A stretch of 64,000 bases of DNA from Marsupella aquatica (Eukaryota; Marchantiophyta): NCBI GenBank assembly GCA_973895155.1, contig OZ316891.1, positions 19,344,001 to 19,408,000 on the forward strand. The letters run 5' to 3'. The notes beneath the pieces were generated by a model, which was not told the origin of the DNA, made no database searches, and worked only from the letters and a program-made list of their open reading frames with translations. Of this stretch, positions 1 to 11,545 are shown piece after piece. Both the position numbers and the translations under genes were made by a program. The stretch's first letter is position 1. Each line of letters starts with the position of its first letter.

Positions 1-780
1 TGTTGGTCAATGAAATGCTTATGTTCATGAATCTCATTGGCTAGTGAAAGGAGAAGGTAGGCTCAATATTTTTTGCTTAGAAGGTTAGGCATTAGAGAAC
101 AAACTATGGGTGACCATATGAAATCAATCCTATTTGGATGTATGCTGGCCTTATCTCCTCACATTTCCATCCTAGTCATTGTGAATCAAGTGGTGATAGT
201 CATGAATATAAATTTGCTTTATTAATGATTGTTTTCATCGATCTTAGTTTGTCCAATTTTATTGAACTAGTCCATGAAGAAGTGATCATGTATTCTTGTT
301 GATCAAGTAATCTACAGATGAGAACCCTGCCTCGCCTAGACTACCATTGCCTTACATGATTACGAGGGTGTGTCAATCCTCAAGTAGTACAGCACACAGG
401 TTCCTGTAATATCATATGACTGTAAATATTCTTGGTGTCAAGTGATTTTTAAAATTTTCCTTGTTTGTGACCAGCCTATAAGGTTGCCTTATGGCTATGT
501 CTTATGGATGTCTCTGAAGAACAAAGTATCTGACACTAATTTTAATGTCCATAACGATTGGGTCTGTAATTCATAACCCACTCAGTAACAAGTCCAAACT
601 TTGAAACTTTAAGACTCCCTAGAGGTATATGTTTGATGGGACCCTTGCCAAGACAAACTTAGATGATGGGTCTCTATGAAACTTCTGCTACAAACTAGGC
701 CCCCTATGTAGGTTCCATGCATATGGTTCTTATATGTGGTGCCTACTTGCATGATCAACTATACATTTCCCCTCGCCCAG
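1..780. other. Intergenic, no gene recognised
   Basis: No open frame, splice-consistent exon chain or RNA gene could be supported here. Short open frames on both strands have no recognisable motifs. Confidence 0.5.
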
Positions 781-900
781 CACTCCGCCCAAGCAGGCGC
801 CGTGGATGGCCTCCATAGACGGTGGAAGCCAAGAGTTCCACTGTGGTTCTGACACTGTCAGAGCTCTGCATCGTTTGGAGTATGGTTTGCCTGCAGCGCA

Positions 901-965
901 GTTTGGTTTAGCCGGTGCCGACAAAGCTTTACCATGGTTTGGTTTAGCCGGTGCTGACAAAGCTT
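901..965. repeat. 36-bp tandem duplication
   Basis: Two adjacent copies of a unit beginning gtttggtttagccggtgc start at 901 and 937 and differ at a few bases. It lies upstream of the SPIRAL1-like gene. No function is evident. Confidence 0.8.
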
Positions 966-1030
966 ACCACAGTTCTTTGCCAAAGCGCTGCCATTACCAT
1001 ACTGTGGACCCGGGTGTGATTTGGGTGACA

Positions 1031-1300
1031 GTAAATGGCTATGAACAGGGAGAGTTGGATGAAACATGAACCCTCTATGATGGGTTTCAGAGGGCAAGGG
1101 GTAACACAGTTGTGAGTTTTTGGAAATTGAGGAAGAAGGTGAATACTGTGGTAGAGTGGCATGCAAGGGTAAATGGCTATGAACTGGGAGCGTTGGATGA
1201 AACATGAACGGTGGATAATGGGTTTCAGAGGGCGAGGGGTAACGCAGTTTGTGAGGTTTTGAAATTGAGGAAGAGGGGGATACTGTGGTAGAGTGGGCAC
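1031..1300. repeat. 138-bp tandem duplication
   Basis: A unit starting gtaaatggctatgaac begins at 1031 and again at 1169, and the copies are clearly similar to about 1300. They carry small indels and substitutions. The block ends just upstream of the CT-rich stretch (about 1423-1442) that probably belongs to the 5' leader of the SPIRAL1-like gene. Confidence 0.8.
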
Positions 1301-1827
1301 TAACTGCGGTGGAGACGAGGGCGGGTACGGAGGTTCGAGGTTTACACGCGCGCATATCTTGCTTGCTTCCGGCTGAGGGAGAAGAGCTTCCCCCCTTTGT
1401 TAGAGAGAACCTGTACGCCACTTTCTCTCTTCTCTCTCTTGCAAACGCACCAACATCATCGTCGTCTTGCTTCGCTCTCTGGGCGGTCGGTCGAGCTCTG
1501 CCGTTTTGGTGTTCGATTCAGTTTGCGTTGCGGAGAAGTGCTGCTTCCGTTGTTCCGGTACTGGTGTTGCTGTTGCTGTTGTGCAGTGCAGATCGGTGAG
1601 GTTGTTGCCGTGCGAAGGAGATTTTGAAGCAAAGGATTTATTATCGCGTTGGGAAGGAGCGGAGCTGGGGAAGCAGGAACTGAAGGAAGTGACCGTCCGA
1701 CATTCGTTTCCGTCGCAGATCTGGAGCAGACATTGACACGGAAGGAAGAGTTTGTTCGGAAAGAGGGAGCGTAAGAGAGTGGTGCAGGAAGGCGGAGAGC
1801 GGCAGAGAGTAGTGTGAGTAAGGCGAT

Positions 1828-2482
1828 ATGGGGCGCGGTGTTAGCAGTGGAGGAGGTCAGAGTTCTTTGGGATATCTGTTCGGAAGCGATTGCAACCCGG
1901 TCAATGGAGTGAAGGCACCCTCGGCCGCAGCTCTCGAGCAACAACAAACTGCACGCCAAGCGAGTGCCGACGCGGCTGCTCATATCGCGAGGGAGGGCCC
2001 TCCTGCCGTGAGCCAAGCTCCTAAAGAGCTTCCTGCCGCAGGGAAGGCAGGAGATAGTGGAACCTCGCTCGATATGGGGGCCGCGAGACTTGGCAGGAAC
2101 TCTAATAACTATCACCGCGCAGATGGCCAAAACACCGGCAACTTCATCACGGTGAGCTTTGCTGACATTGTGCACTGGAATTTGTGCTTGCATTCTACCA
2201 TTCTGCGTAGAGATTTTGTCCGCTCAGGGGACAATGTAGCCCATGCCAAAGCGGTTAGAGTTCCCCGTAGGGTGTGGATCTTCCATCCCCACGTCCCGAC
2301 AAGTTCTTTTTGCTGCCGATATCCGTTAAGTGCTGCCATTGTCCTTCAAGGTTTTCTCCAGTCATGAGCGTTTGAACCTGACTGCCATTGCTCGTTCACT
2401 TTTTCAGGATCGTCCGTCCACGAAAGTTCACTCGGCTCCTGGAGGAGGGTCGTCATTGGGATATCTCTTCGGAGGAAATTAG
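1828..2482 (+). CDS. SP1L: SPIRAL1-like microtubule-associated protein
   Basis: Small plant protein of the SPIRAL1 family, which binds cortical microtubules and supports directional cell expansion. Exon 1 is 1828-2151 and exon 2 is 2408-2482. The intron has a GGTGAGC donor and a TTTTCAG acceptor and falls between complete codons. The 132-aa product has the two family signatures. The N-terminus reads MGRGVSSGGGQSSLGYLFGS, and the C-terminus repeats the motif as GGGSSLGYLFGGN after RADGQNTGNFIT-DRPSTKVHSAPG. The middle (about residues 25-95) is Ala/Pro/Gln-rich and variable, as usual. Length is close to the roughly 110-130 aa of plant members. The start is the family-conserved MGRG Met. It is a stand-alone gene with a long, CT-rich upstream region. 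Confidence 0.96.
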
Positions 2483-3017
2483 GCTCGAACTTGTACGCGA
2501 TGTGGATTTATTTGTACTCGCCTCACTGCCGAGGTTTTATTTTCAGGTCCCTCTTCTTTAGAGGTTGTTACTGGGGTCCGTTTACCTCTAGCGCCTCTCT
2601 TGATCTTACGACAACCTTGCCATTTTAATCTCTAATCACTTAACTGTGGTGCCTAGGAGTTATTGTAGTGACTCCAAAAAAAATTTAGCTGTCAATTGTG
2701 AAGAGTTAGATCGTGTCCAACTTTACGTTGAATGAAGATCCGTCGGGTATCATTTATTTCTATGAAATGAAACCATTTTCCATGGAATCTGTTCAATACA
2801 CTTTGGCGGACAACTGTATTACATTGTTATGAGAAATACAGTATATGTACAGGCTGGTCATTATACATTCAAGACTTGTTGTCATTCCTGTCATTCCTCG
2901 GTTTCATCTCGATATTCGAGCCCCACCGCCCGCCCCCGGGTTACCTGATAGGTGTCTTGTTTCCCCATGTCATCTCTCTAAGTCCTATGCCAATTGTCTC
3001 AGTATGGCAGATTCCAG
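2483..3017. other. Intergenic 3' flank of SPIRAL1-like gene
   Basis: Contains the probable 3' UTR of the SPIRAL1-like gene. No other gene is supported. Confidence 0.4.
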
Positions 3018-3270
3018 TCATTGAGGTTCAGTCCTTGTGGTGGTATTTTTGGATTTCGCGATTGCTGAATGTTGCCGCCTTCGTCCTTCGGTGTTTTTCT
3101 CGCCATGGCAATGTGGGCCTGAAAGATGAGACAGCATTGTTGCAGTCATTGAGGTTCAGTACTTTTCGTGTTTTTTTTGGATTTCGTGATGGCTTTCTGT
3201 TGTCCCCTACGTTCTTCGATGTTTTTCTGGTTTTGGCAATGTGGTCGCCTTGAGGATCAAATAGCACCGG
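3018..3270. repeat. 128-bp tandem duplication
   Basis: Two diverged copies, starting tcattgaggttcagt, begin at 3018 and 3146. They share the run of motifs tttggatttcg, tgtttttct and ggcaatgtgg in the same order. The small open frames here are a by-product of the duplication. Confidence 0.75.
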
Positions 3271-4091
3271 CAATCGTTGGCGTTGATGTTATCAAGCTTT
3301 GTCCAATTGTTGAACTTTGCTCCCTGTTCGACAGAGTCTTAGCTTGCTAACCCTGTCTTGCAGCAGTCAATTGTACACACTACGATTCAGGGACTTCGTT
3401 GAGTAGGTATATCGTACCGCGAGGAAGCTCAGCAGGATAGTTACTGACCAGGTAGGACACTTCGCTGTCTTCTTTGAAGGAAGTGAAATTTAAGATCTAG
3501 TCAGTGGGGAAGTGACGTATTTCCCTGAGGCGTCGCACCCTGCCAAGCGATTCAGCAGCTGTCGTCTACGAGAATCTTTGAAGTGTTGCTACGCTTACAA
3601 GCTTCGAATGTCTGTCAGTTAGATCTCACTCCCTTAGCTCATCAGCGCTCATTATACGTAATCTTTGCGCTCATGTTTGCCACGCAAAATTCCTAGTATG
3701 GCATCATATTTGTGGACCTGTCTTGAACAGTTTCTGGTCAGCGCTCATTCATGTAAACTTTTCAACCCATGAATGACACAAAACACCTCGAGTATGGCAG
3801 GTCCTGTTCTCTTTTAGCGGTGCAGAATATTTTGCAATTGCACAGACCGCACCGACTGCCCGGTATGAGTGATGAGAGCAGTGGAAAGATTCCCGAATTG
3901 GGTAGGTGTATTCATCTATCCGTTCGGACTTTACTCCAATTGTCCTCCGAACGTGCTGTAGTGGAAAGACTGGCTGATCCAGATCCCACTGGTGTAATTG
4001 CTTCACTGTCGACCGTCTAAGGTACGGAAATTTAATTGTTGCCGACGCTTTCTTTTCGCCATTTGTCGAATACCTGTACTGCACGATAGTT

Positions 4092-4230
4092 CCAGTTCAT
4101 TAATTGTCTTTAAAAGCAACTCCCACTGTGCTGCAGAAAGTCAGAAACAGAAGGGATTAGAACCAGTTCATTAATTGTCTTGAAAAGCAACTCCCACTGT
4201 GCTGCAGAAACAGAAGGGATTAGAATATAA
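4092..4230. repeat. 71-bp tandem duplication
   Basis: The unit ccagttcattaattgtct...gcagaa...agaagggattagaa begins at 4092 and 4163. The first copy carries a small extra insertion. No gene is associated. Confidence 0.85.
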
Positions 4231-4327
4231 CGGTCTGCGACGGGATGATGTCTTACAATTAATATGTTCTTCCATCGAAGCTGAAGCCCAGATGGACCAA
4301 GCTGGACCAAGCCGGAGAACCATTCAC

Positions 4328-4435
4328 CCACCATGGCCTGTGATTCCTTTTACGGCACCATGTACTGTGACACCTTTTACACCCCCATGGCCTGTGACAC
4401 CTTTTACAGTTGTGACATTTTACACCTCCACTTCT
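4328..4435. repeat. Short minisatellite (about 20-30 bp units)
   Basis: Irregular repeats of the type ccatggcctgtgacacctttta occur three to four times. It is a simple local expansion. Confidence 0.6.
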
Positions 4436-4499
4436 TGAGACAATAAATTTTGGCCTTCAATAATATCTCCCTTGAGGTCAACAAATTTTGACCCTCAAA

Positions 4500-4665
4500 A
4501 TCTCCCTTGAGGTCTAGCAGAATGGGTTTTTCTAGGGATGGAAAAATAATTCCAATGAGTGTAATACATCCCAAAGTTTATCTCCCTCAATGTCCAACAG
4601 AATGGGTTGTTCTATGGATGGAAATCTTTCAATGATTCCAATACATGTAATTGTCATGAATTACT
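4500..4665. repeat. Diverged tandem duplication
   Basis: The segment tctccctt(g/c)a...agcagaatgggtt...ttctaggatgga is found twice in direct orientation with considerable divergence. This is AT-rich intergenic DNA. Confidence 0.5.
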
Positions 4666-4899
4666 GGCACATTACACAGTTCTAAAGATAACTGGATCAC
4701 TCCTGTCCACACAGTGTGCTTCCTAAAGCTTTTGAGCCATTAACTTTGACATTCGATGACTCCCTCGATATCCAATTGGATTATTTCCTTGAAATCCAAT
4801 TGGATATATTAGAAGGCACTTATATTTTCCATGGAGAATTGAGAGATGAGTGTCACATTTCACTCATGTGTAATATGTACTACATGAGAAAAAAGTGAG

Positions 4900-7700
4900 T
4901 TATGCTGAGGTCCATCCAGTTTGCAATCTGGGGTCAGTCTTGGGTTCTTCATTGTTGTATGCAACATGTTGTATTTGATTTTTGCCATGGAAACTCACTC
5001 AAATCCATTAATTAAGCAAAAGAGAGTACCAGGGTAGCTCACACAGGTAGATAAAACCCTTAGTTATGGTACACATTGTATGGTGAGTCTAAGATTCAAA
5101 CGTATACTGTAATTCACAACCCAGTTCAATGACCTAGTGTGTAGGAGTGAATACATAGGTCATAATTTTTTTATTGTTTGTATGCTTAGCTTATGTATGT
5201 GAATAAGCACACGCATACCTTTCATGGGCGTTCTTGGTGGTAATTTTGTTTTTGATAATTAGATTATGCTTATGAGGAAGCACCACATACCCTTGCTGGG
5301 ATACGGTGGTACATTATTCTGGCTCTCATATAAAGAAGAAGAAGAAGGTTCGCAACCCTTAATTATGGTACGTAAAGTATGGTCTAAGATTGACGTAGGG
5401 TATAAAGACGAAGAAGTCTTCAAAGCATGAAGAAATGAGAGAACATGATTAAACACTAAGAGATTCCTTCCATCTGTGATTAAGTCTGCTTTGCTCCTGG
5501 AATCGAGTGAGAAGAGCAGATTAAATGGGCACCTCGTCGATCATGTCGCCGTCGATAGTGTGGCCGGGATTGCTATCCCCATCGGCGCATCGTGGCTAGC
5601 TTTCGGCTTTTCGGAGAATCAGGAATGTGGTTCCACCCGATTGCAACCCTGATTGGAATTCTCTACATTTCGTGGTTGTATCAGATTTGATCACATCCTT
5701 GGTTGGCCCAGGGTGGCAACGGCAATCCACGCCTGTTTGACGTTGCGCATGTTGACGCGTGGAATACTGCATGGCACTCTGCTCTGTCGTCTGACTTTGG
5801 GCTCTGTTCAACGAATAGTGGGCTCACCTACACCGCATGAGTAGCGGCTGGCAACGGCGTTGTAATGCTCCAATTGTTTGAAGTGCAAGAGTGCAGGGCT
5901 GACATTGAAGAACCTTGTCGGAGACTAGTGATATCGGAGAACTGCATCGCTAGTCTCGGACTGCATTTGACTGGATTGGGGGGACGACACACCGAACTAA
6001 TTGGCCGTACTTTTCCTTCATAGTCACCCGCTTGAAATCCTTTGTACGGTGGACAGGCAAAGAGTGAGAGAGAGAAAATTGCCATTCAGAGATTAGCCGT
6101 CATATCTGTACTGCTGCAGCAACGTTTCTGATTGTCACAACGCAGCCGGATTGATCATCCCTTCGAAATCCTATCCAGGTCGGTTGTCTGCTCGCTGAAG
6201 CGAAAGCTCCTGTAGTCGACCGGCGGCGTCAAATATGTCTCTCGACAATCTAGTGCCCCGTCTTCGCCAAGCAAGCAAGCAAGCAGAGATGTAGGCGACA
6301 AGGTCCTCGTTTCCCACGAACATAATTGCGTCCAAGAAATTGCGATGGACTGGAGGAGAATCACAACAGTAGGCTGTGGGTATCTTGTGACGCAGCAACC
6401 TCGATTCGCCTTCCCCTCGCTTTTCCACAGAACTGCTCCGCCTGGTCATCCAAAGTTCCTGTTGCAAACTCGAGCCGGCCCCCTGATTCGAAAAGCGGCG
6501 ACGCTGCAAGAAAGCACCATTCCGGCAACGCGGTATCGAGCCAGCCCGTTCTGCATTCCCGTAGTTTCTGCCCATTGTTAGCTTTGCCAGTTGCCCAGTT
6601 CGCTCATTCTCTCGCAGCGGCGTGCTTTTCGCCGGCGGCTGTCGAATGCGTCAACCTTCGTATACAGTGCCGATTTCTGTTTCCATGGCATTAAAGTTTT
6701 TCCGCAAACTCTGGCGTCGGGCGAGTGGTCTTCTGGGGGACTGGGGCACTTTACAAAAAGAGCACAGGCTAAACTCTGGCATCCCGTGCGAGTGGCCTAA
6801 TTGGGCACTTTATGGAACGAGCACTCGCAGTAGTTTGCCTTTTTTTTTCCCTTCACTCTCTCAATCTCCTCCACATTGGTGGGGGTGGGGATTTACAAAG
6901 AACGTGGAGGCAACTGTTCACCCATTGCAAATGTTTCCATATAGCTAAAGTTAAAACTTTACAAGGCCAGGGCCATGGATCCTTAGAAGTGCATTAATGG
7001 CACTGTCAGTGTCTCCATCTGCTGCCTGTAATATGGGCACATGATATGGATGTAAATAGTAAGAACAGGCCCGTGACCAAAAAAGTTTGGTCACAAAAGT
7101 TGAACTATTGCAAATACCTTTCTTTAGTATTATATACTTTATTTTTCAAAATAATATGAGCAGATTCGTATATGGAGGGAAAAAAATTGGAGGCATTTTT
7201 GGGCCCCCACCACAAAAACATGGAGGCTGATTTGGGTTTACACAAACCCCACACCAAATGGGATTCAGGCCAAACTCTTGAAACTTAGGAAAAAGATGGC
7301 CTAATTTCAGTTTGCAGTGGACGGGTAGCAGAGAGTCCAAAATAACGCAAATAGTGGGGGCACGAATGGTCACTGTTCAAACATTGCAAACTCCACTCAG
7401 ATACTAAAGCTAAAAAATTTCACCCTTACTGTGTCAATGCAAGTCTCAGGATAGAAATGGACTGCTTGGTCCATTCTTTAGGGGTCAAGCTTTTGATAAA
7501 ACAGCCTGGCCACATCGGCAAAAAAAGGGGATGCTTTTATGCCCCCAAGTTCGTGGAAAGTGAATTCCAACCATTTACACATCTGAATGCCTAGATTAAG
7601 GACCTGGGGTATCCTTTAATACGCGGGTCGACCATATATACGGTCACCTTTATATCCCATTAAGGGATTAGCCCCGGTCCATAGCTGTTCGTTAAGGGAG
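4900..7700. other. Intergenic, no supported gene
   Basis: Open frames of up to about 134 codons exist (for example near 6171-6575), but they lack recognisable domains and overlap on opposite strands. I could not build a splice-consistent gene. The 5.5-6.8 kb part has higher GC than its surroundings and might be transcribed, but nothing identifies a product. Confidence 0.35.
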
Positions 7701-8572
7701 GAAACACTGATACATCAGATTTTGGTGCTACATCCTTGCATCGTGCCAGTCCATTTCAGATCTACGGTCCACAAAAGCCGCGGATTAGGGCTCTGGAAGG
7801 GTGTATACTGGGAAGGGTGTAACCGGCAGTCGTCATTGTTCATCTGCAGCCCCGCTCGTCGTCCCGCTCATTGCTGTGGTCCCGCTTACCGCCGTGTGCA
7901 TGGTTGAGGTCCTCGTCTGCAGCTGTGATTTGGCTGTGCAGATGCTGCTCGTCAATGCTGCTCGTCGATGAATGATTTGGGGCTGGTTCAGCTTTTGTTG
8001 CATTTGAGTTGCTTTTGAGTTGCGTTTGTTACTGTATGCTCACATGGATGACTGTTTTGCATGCTGCAGACTTGCAGCGGTTGAATATATGCCAAACGTG
8101 GGGTTGCGTTGCAGTTCCACGTGAGTAAACTACATTGCAATCCTCAGGACCTTGAGACACATTGCATGAGATTTACGCAAGCACTTCAGGTCTAGGCGCC
8201 TACATCGGCATTGGTATTAGAACAGTGATCAAAATATGTACGTTGACAGGGTGTTGTTGGGAAGCGCTCCTTCCAATTGGACTATATGTTTCTTGTTTAT
8301 CAGATCGCTTCTCCGCTTTTGGAATTCGGGATACAGTTAGGCATTCATCAACGCACCAGTGATCGATCGTTGCTGGCAGCCTATCGTTGATAACTTCCGC
8401 ATCGCTCCACAGCAAGCATTGCTCGCCAACTATCGGTTGGTTATTTCATGTTTGTCGCCTGCATTTGATGCCTGGATTATTATGCAACATTGAAGTCTCT
8501 ATGTTCGTGTTTCTATGTCGCACTAGAGTCTGTATAACGATTTACGTTCGATGGTCCATTGTCGATCAGGAA

Positions 8573-10442
8573 ATGTCTTCTCCATCATTCAGCATTGGCT
8601 TGTCTGCCTTTGCTATGGCTCCGAGCTCGAGCGCCAGTGGCAAAGAGGCCTGTTCAAACTTGTTGCCTGGTAGTTGGAACATTGACCAACCCTTTTCCGA
8701 TGTGCCTAGTGATCAGAACGTTGAAGAGCAAACGCAAGCTCTGATTGACACGCTGCATGCGGACATCGAGTCTATGAAGTTGGAGGCAGTAGTACCTAGC
8801 CAGGTTGTAGTGAGTGTGCAAGGACGAGCTTCTTTTGAGTTCCTAGACGAGGATGAATCCTTCTAGCGAACCCTTGTCGAGGGTGGAGGGAATGCTTCTG
8901 CTTCTGTTGATAAATGGGCAAGGAATCGCCTAAACAAATTCCGTATGTTTAAGAGATTGAACACCATAGTTCTGCTTGAGGACCTATCAACACATGATTG
9001 CAGTAATCTGCTCACGAAGTTCTTTGAGCAAGTGACCAAGAAAGATGGAGCTCTATACCCAAGCCAGACCCTGATGGGCCTCTATCGTGCATTCCACCGA
9101 ATCTTGCATCGAAAGCAAGAAGCTCGAATCCAGTAGTGAGGTAAGGACGAGCCTATATTCTGTATGAGGAGTAGCCCTATGTTCAAGCAGGTTGGTGTTT
9201 CGTGTGTCTTGGCTATGGAACGCTCTCGAAGAGTTGGCGCTAACCAGCCTCGGAAGAAGGCTGCAATCATTACTCTCGCTGACGAGCACAGTATTCTTTC
9301 TCATTCTTGGACAAGTGTTTCACATCCAAGGGGCTTGCAACAAAGAGTTGTGTTTTTTCTACTCTGTCAATTCGCAATCCCTGGAGGAGCAGAGTTTAAG
9401 TTTGGTGAAGATGAAGCTGGAAGGTTCGTACAATATGATGAACGCTTGTCCAAGAACTACAAAGTGTCCTTGGATCGATACCAAGACAAACACTTCCGTC
9501 CTGCAGTGACTGAGCATGATCAGGACATGGTTGCAACACTTCAAACTCTGGTGGATCATCTGTCAGTGTCAGGTACATATTTGTTTATCAATCTATTGAA
9601 TGATAGTCCCAGAACCCACGCTTGGTACTCGACATTACGTGTTTCTGCCAAGAAGTTGACAGGGTGTCTGAAGGAGATCCACAGAGAATGCGGGCTTGTT
9701 ACTGATAGTGTCACTAACAAATCTGGAAGGACAACTTGTGTAACACGAATGTGCTTGGAGGGAGTGCCACTGAATGTTGGGATGCGAATCACTGGTCACA
9801 AGAGCCAGGGGGGGTATGTCCGATATGATCGATCGATTGAGGCCCAGGTTTGTGCTGCACAACGTTGTGTTGCTGGAGACGACAGTGTCTATGAGGACAC
9901 TATGAAGGAAGAAACTGGCTTGTTCAAGAACAAAGTCATCAGTGGTAAACTTCCGATAGTAGAGGATGACGATTCGCCTACCAAGAAGTCTAAACTCAAC
10001 TTGGATGATGCCTTTAGTGGTGAGTTAACAGTATTTGTATTTTGATGGTTTTGCAATTGCAGGCGGGATTGCAGGTTTCTAAGACAGGCATTAACTTTGT
10101 TGAGTGTTGATTTTGCAGATTTTACCAAGCCAATGGATGCACCTACGCCACCAGTTGGTACTCCAGGCCCTGAGGAGTCACCTGTGTCTATTCCAATGGT
10201 CCCAGTGGCTACTGTGGTCAATGACGTTGCAGCAGAGGCTGAACAGGTTTGAATCAAGATATTTTACCTATCGATTGTATATTGCTGGTTGATTTTTGAG
10301 TGGTTGAACCTTATCTAAACTCGCATGTATTCATCATGTGCAGGATACTCCTGAAGTTGATGAGTCAATGAAAGAAGGCCCTGTTTTGTTTGAGGCTGTG
10401 AAAGAAGATCCATTGATCTTACAGATTGATTGGAAGGACTAG
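8573..10442 (+). pseudogene. Crypton/DUF3504-type tyrosine recombinase-like gene, interrupted
   Basis: Resembles the integrase-like proteins of Crypton elements and their domesticated relatives (KIAA1958/ZMYM/QRICH1 type). Exon 1 is 8573-10019, exon 2 10119-10246, exon 3 10344-10442. Both introns have GT-AG borders and matching phases. After an acidic N-terminus comes a SAM-like core-binding part (WARNRLNKFR, then STHDCSNLLTKFFEQVTKKD, 8910-9130). A catalytic-domain-like part follows: PRGLQQRVVFFLLCQFAIPGGAEF, HAWYST, GRTTCVTRMCLEGVP, RITGHKSQGG and VRYDRS. Arg (agg, 9728-9730), His (9797-9799) and Tyr (9824-9826) positions are present. The first catalytic Arg is Pro (9380-9382) and the His of HxxR is Lys (9719-9721). 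One frame runs throughout but is broken by TAG at 8864 and TAG-TGA at 9134-9139. The spliced tail is Pro-rich and acidic. It is either a decayed element or a pseudogenised host gene. Confidence 0.72.
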
Positions 10443-10800
10443 GACAACTTTGGTTCCTGGTGGAACGAACAAAGCAGCAGGGTGTAGAATATTAATCCCG
10501 TCTCTGCTGTTCTTGGCCACATCGGGTCCCTCAACAATTGCACAGTGAACATCAGTATTGGGAAACTAAATAACTGAGTTACTAGATATGGTTGGACATT
10601 AGCATAGTGTAGTATGATGTCTGAAGCCTGCTTGGCACAGATATTTTCACCTGGATGTAAAAAGCTAGACAGTAGGATAGTATAGAGAAGTGCATGTCTG
10701 ATTCCTCGACGCCCTAGTATATAGTGATTGGCATAGTATATAGATATTGGCAAACAGATGCCTTGCGCGATTCCGCATTGTTTATAATTTCTATTACTTG

Positions 10801-10806
10801 AATAAA
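10801..10806 (+). terminator. Possible polyadenylation signal
   Basis: AATAAA about 360 bp after the stop codon of the recombinase-like gene. The motif is short and common, so assignment is tentative. Confidence 0.3.
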
Positions 10807-11339
10807 GTTTTCATCCCCACTGTGGGAGTTTCACCTTATATTATAAGACTTCCGATTTTTGAACGTGTCTGGAATTTTGAATGTGTAACTTGTACACCTG
10901 TCTCAGCATACCCAGCTACGTACCCCGCGGGAAAAACTCAAACACCGTATAAATATGATCCTTTTTATAATGAGATATAATCAAGGGCAAAAACGCTAAC
11001 GTGGCAGCAGCATAAACTCTAAAAAGAGAAATATCACACTGACGACCTTAAGGCACCTCAGATATAGGAAAAATATGTGTCTGGCGTCCAAGTTCTTGTA
11101 AAGCTCCCTTACATTTTATGGCCTGTTGCCAAAGTTCACTTACTTAATGCACTTCCTAAATTTTCTCTATGAAGTTGTCGGTGCACTTATGGAGAAGAAT
11201 GAATAGTCAAAAATGAAAATCTTTTAGGCAATAATAGTCCCTCAAAACTCCAGCTTAAGCCCACTTTTCACTACATTATGATCACAATGCCCTCCAAACA
11301 AGACATCAGTATATTCAAAGTGGGAGTAACCCACCTGAT

Positions 11340-11545
11340 ATGAAAGGTCAGGTGTTGGAGGCCACTTGGCATATATGTATAACACTGGCAACAAGACAGA
11401 AACACCAAGTCCGGAGACATGGTCCCAAAGGCAAAAAGACCCAATAAGGCGGGGAGGGGGGAGGAAGGTAAGAAGGCCCCAAGAAGACCAACAGGTCCAA
11501 TAAGCCAAGGAGTCCCCAGAACAAGGGAACAAACATAAAAACAAA
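11340..11545. repeat. Purine-rich dispersed repeat (copy A)
   Basis: Contains repeated words such as gacccaataa, aaggagtcc and aacaagggaa, and resembles 56.75-57.20 kb of this window. The similarity is in word order rather than continuous identity, suggesting an old dispersed repeat. Confidence 0.4.
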
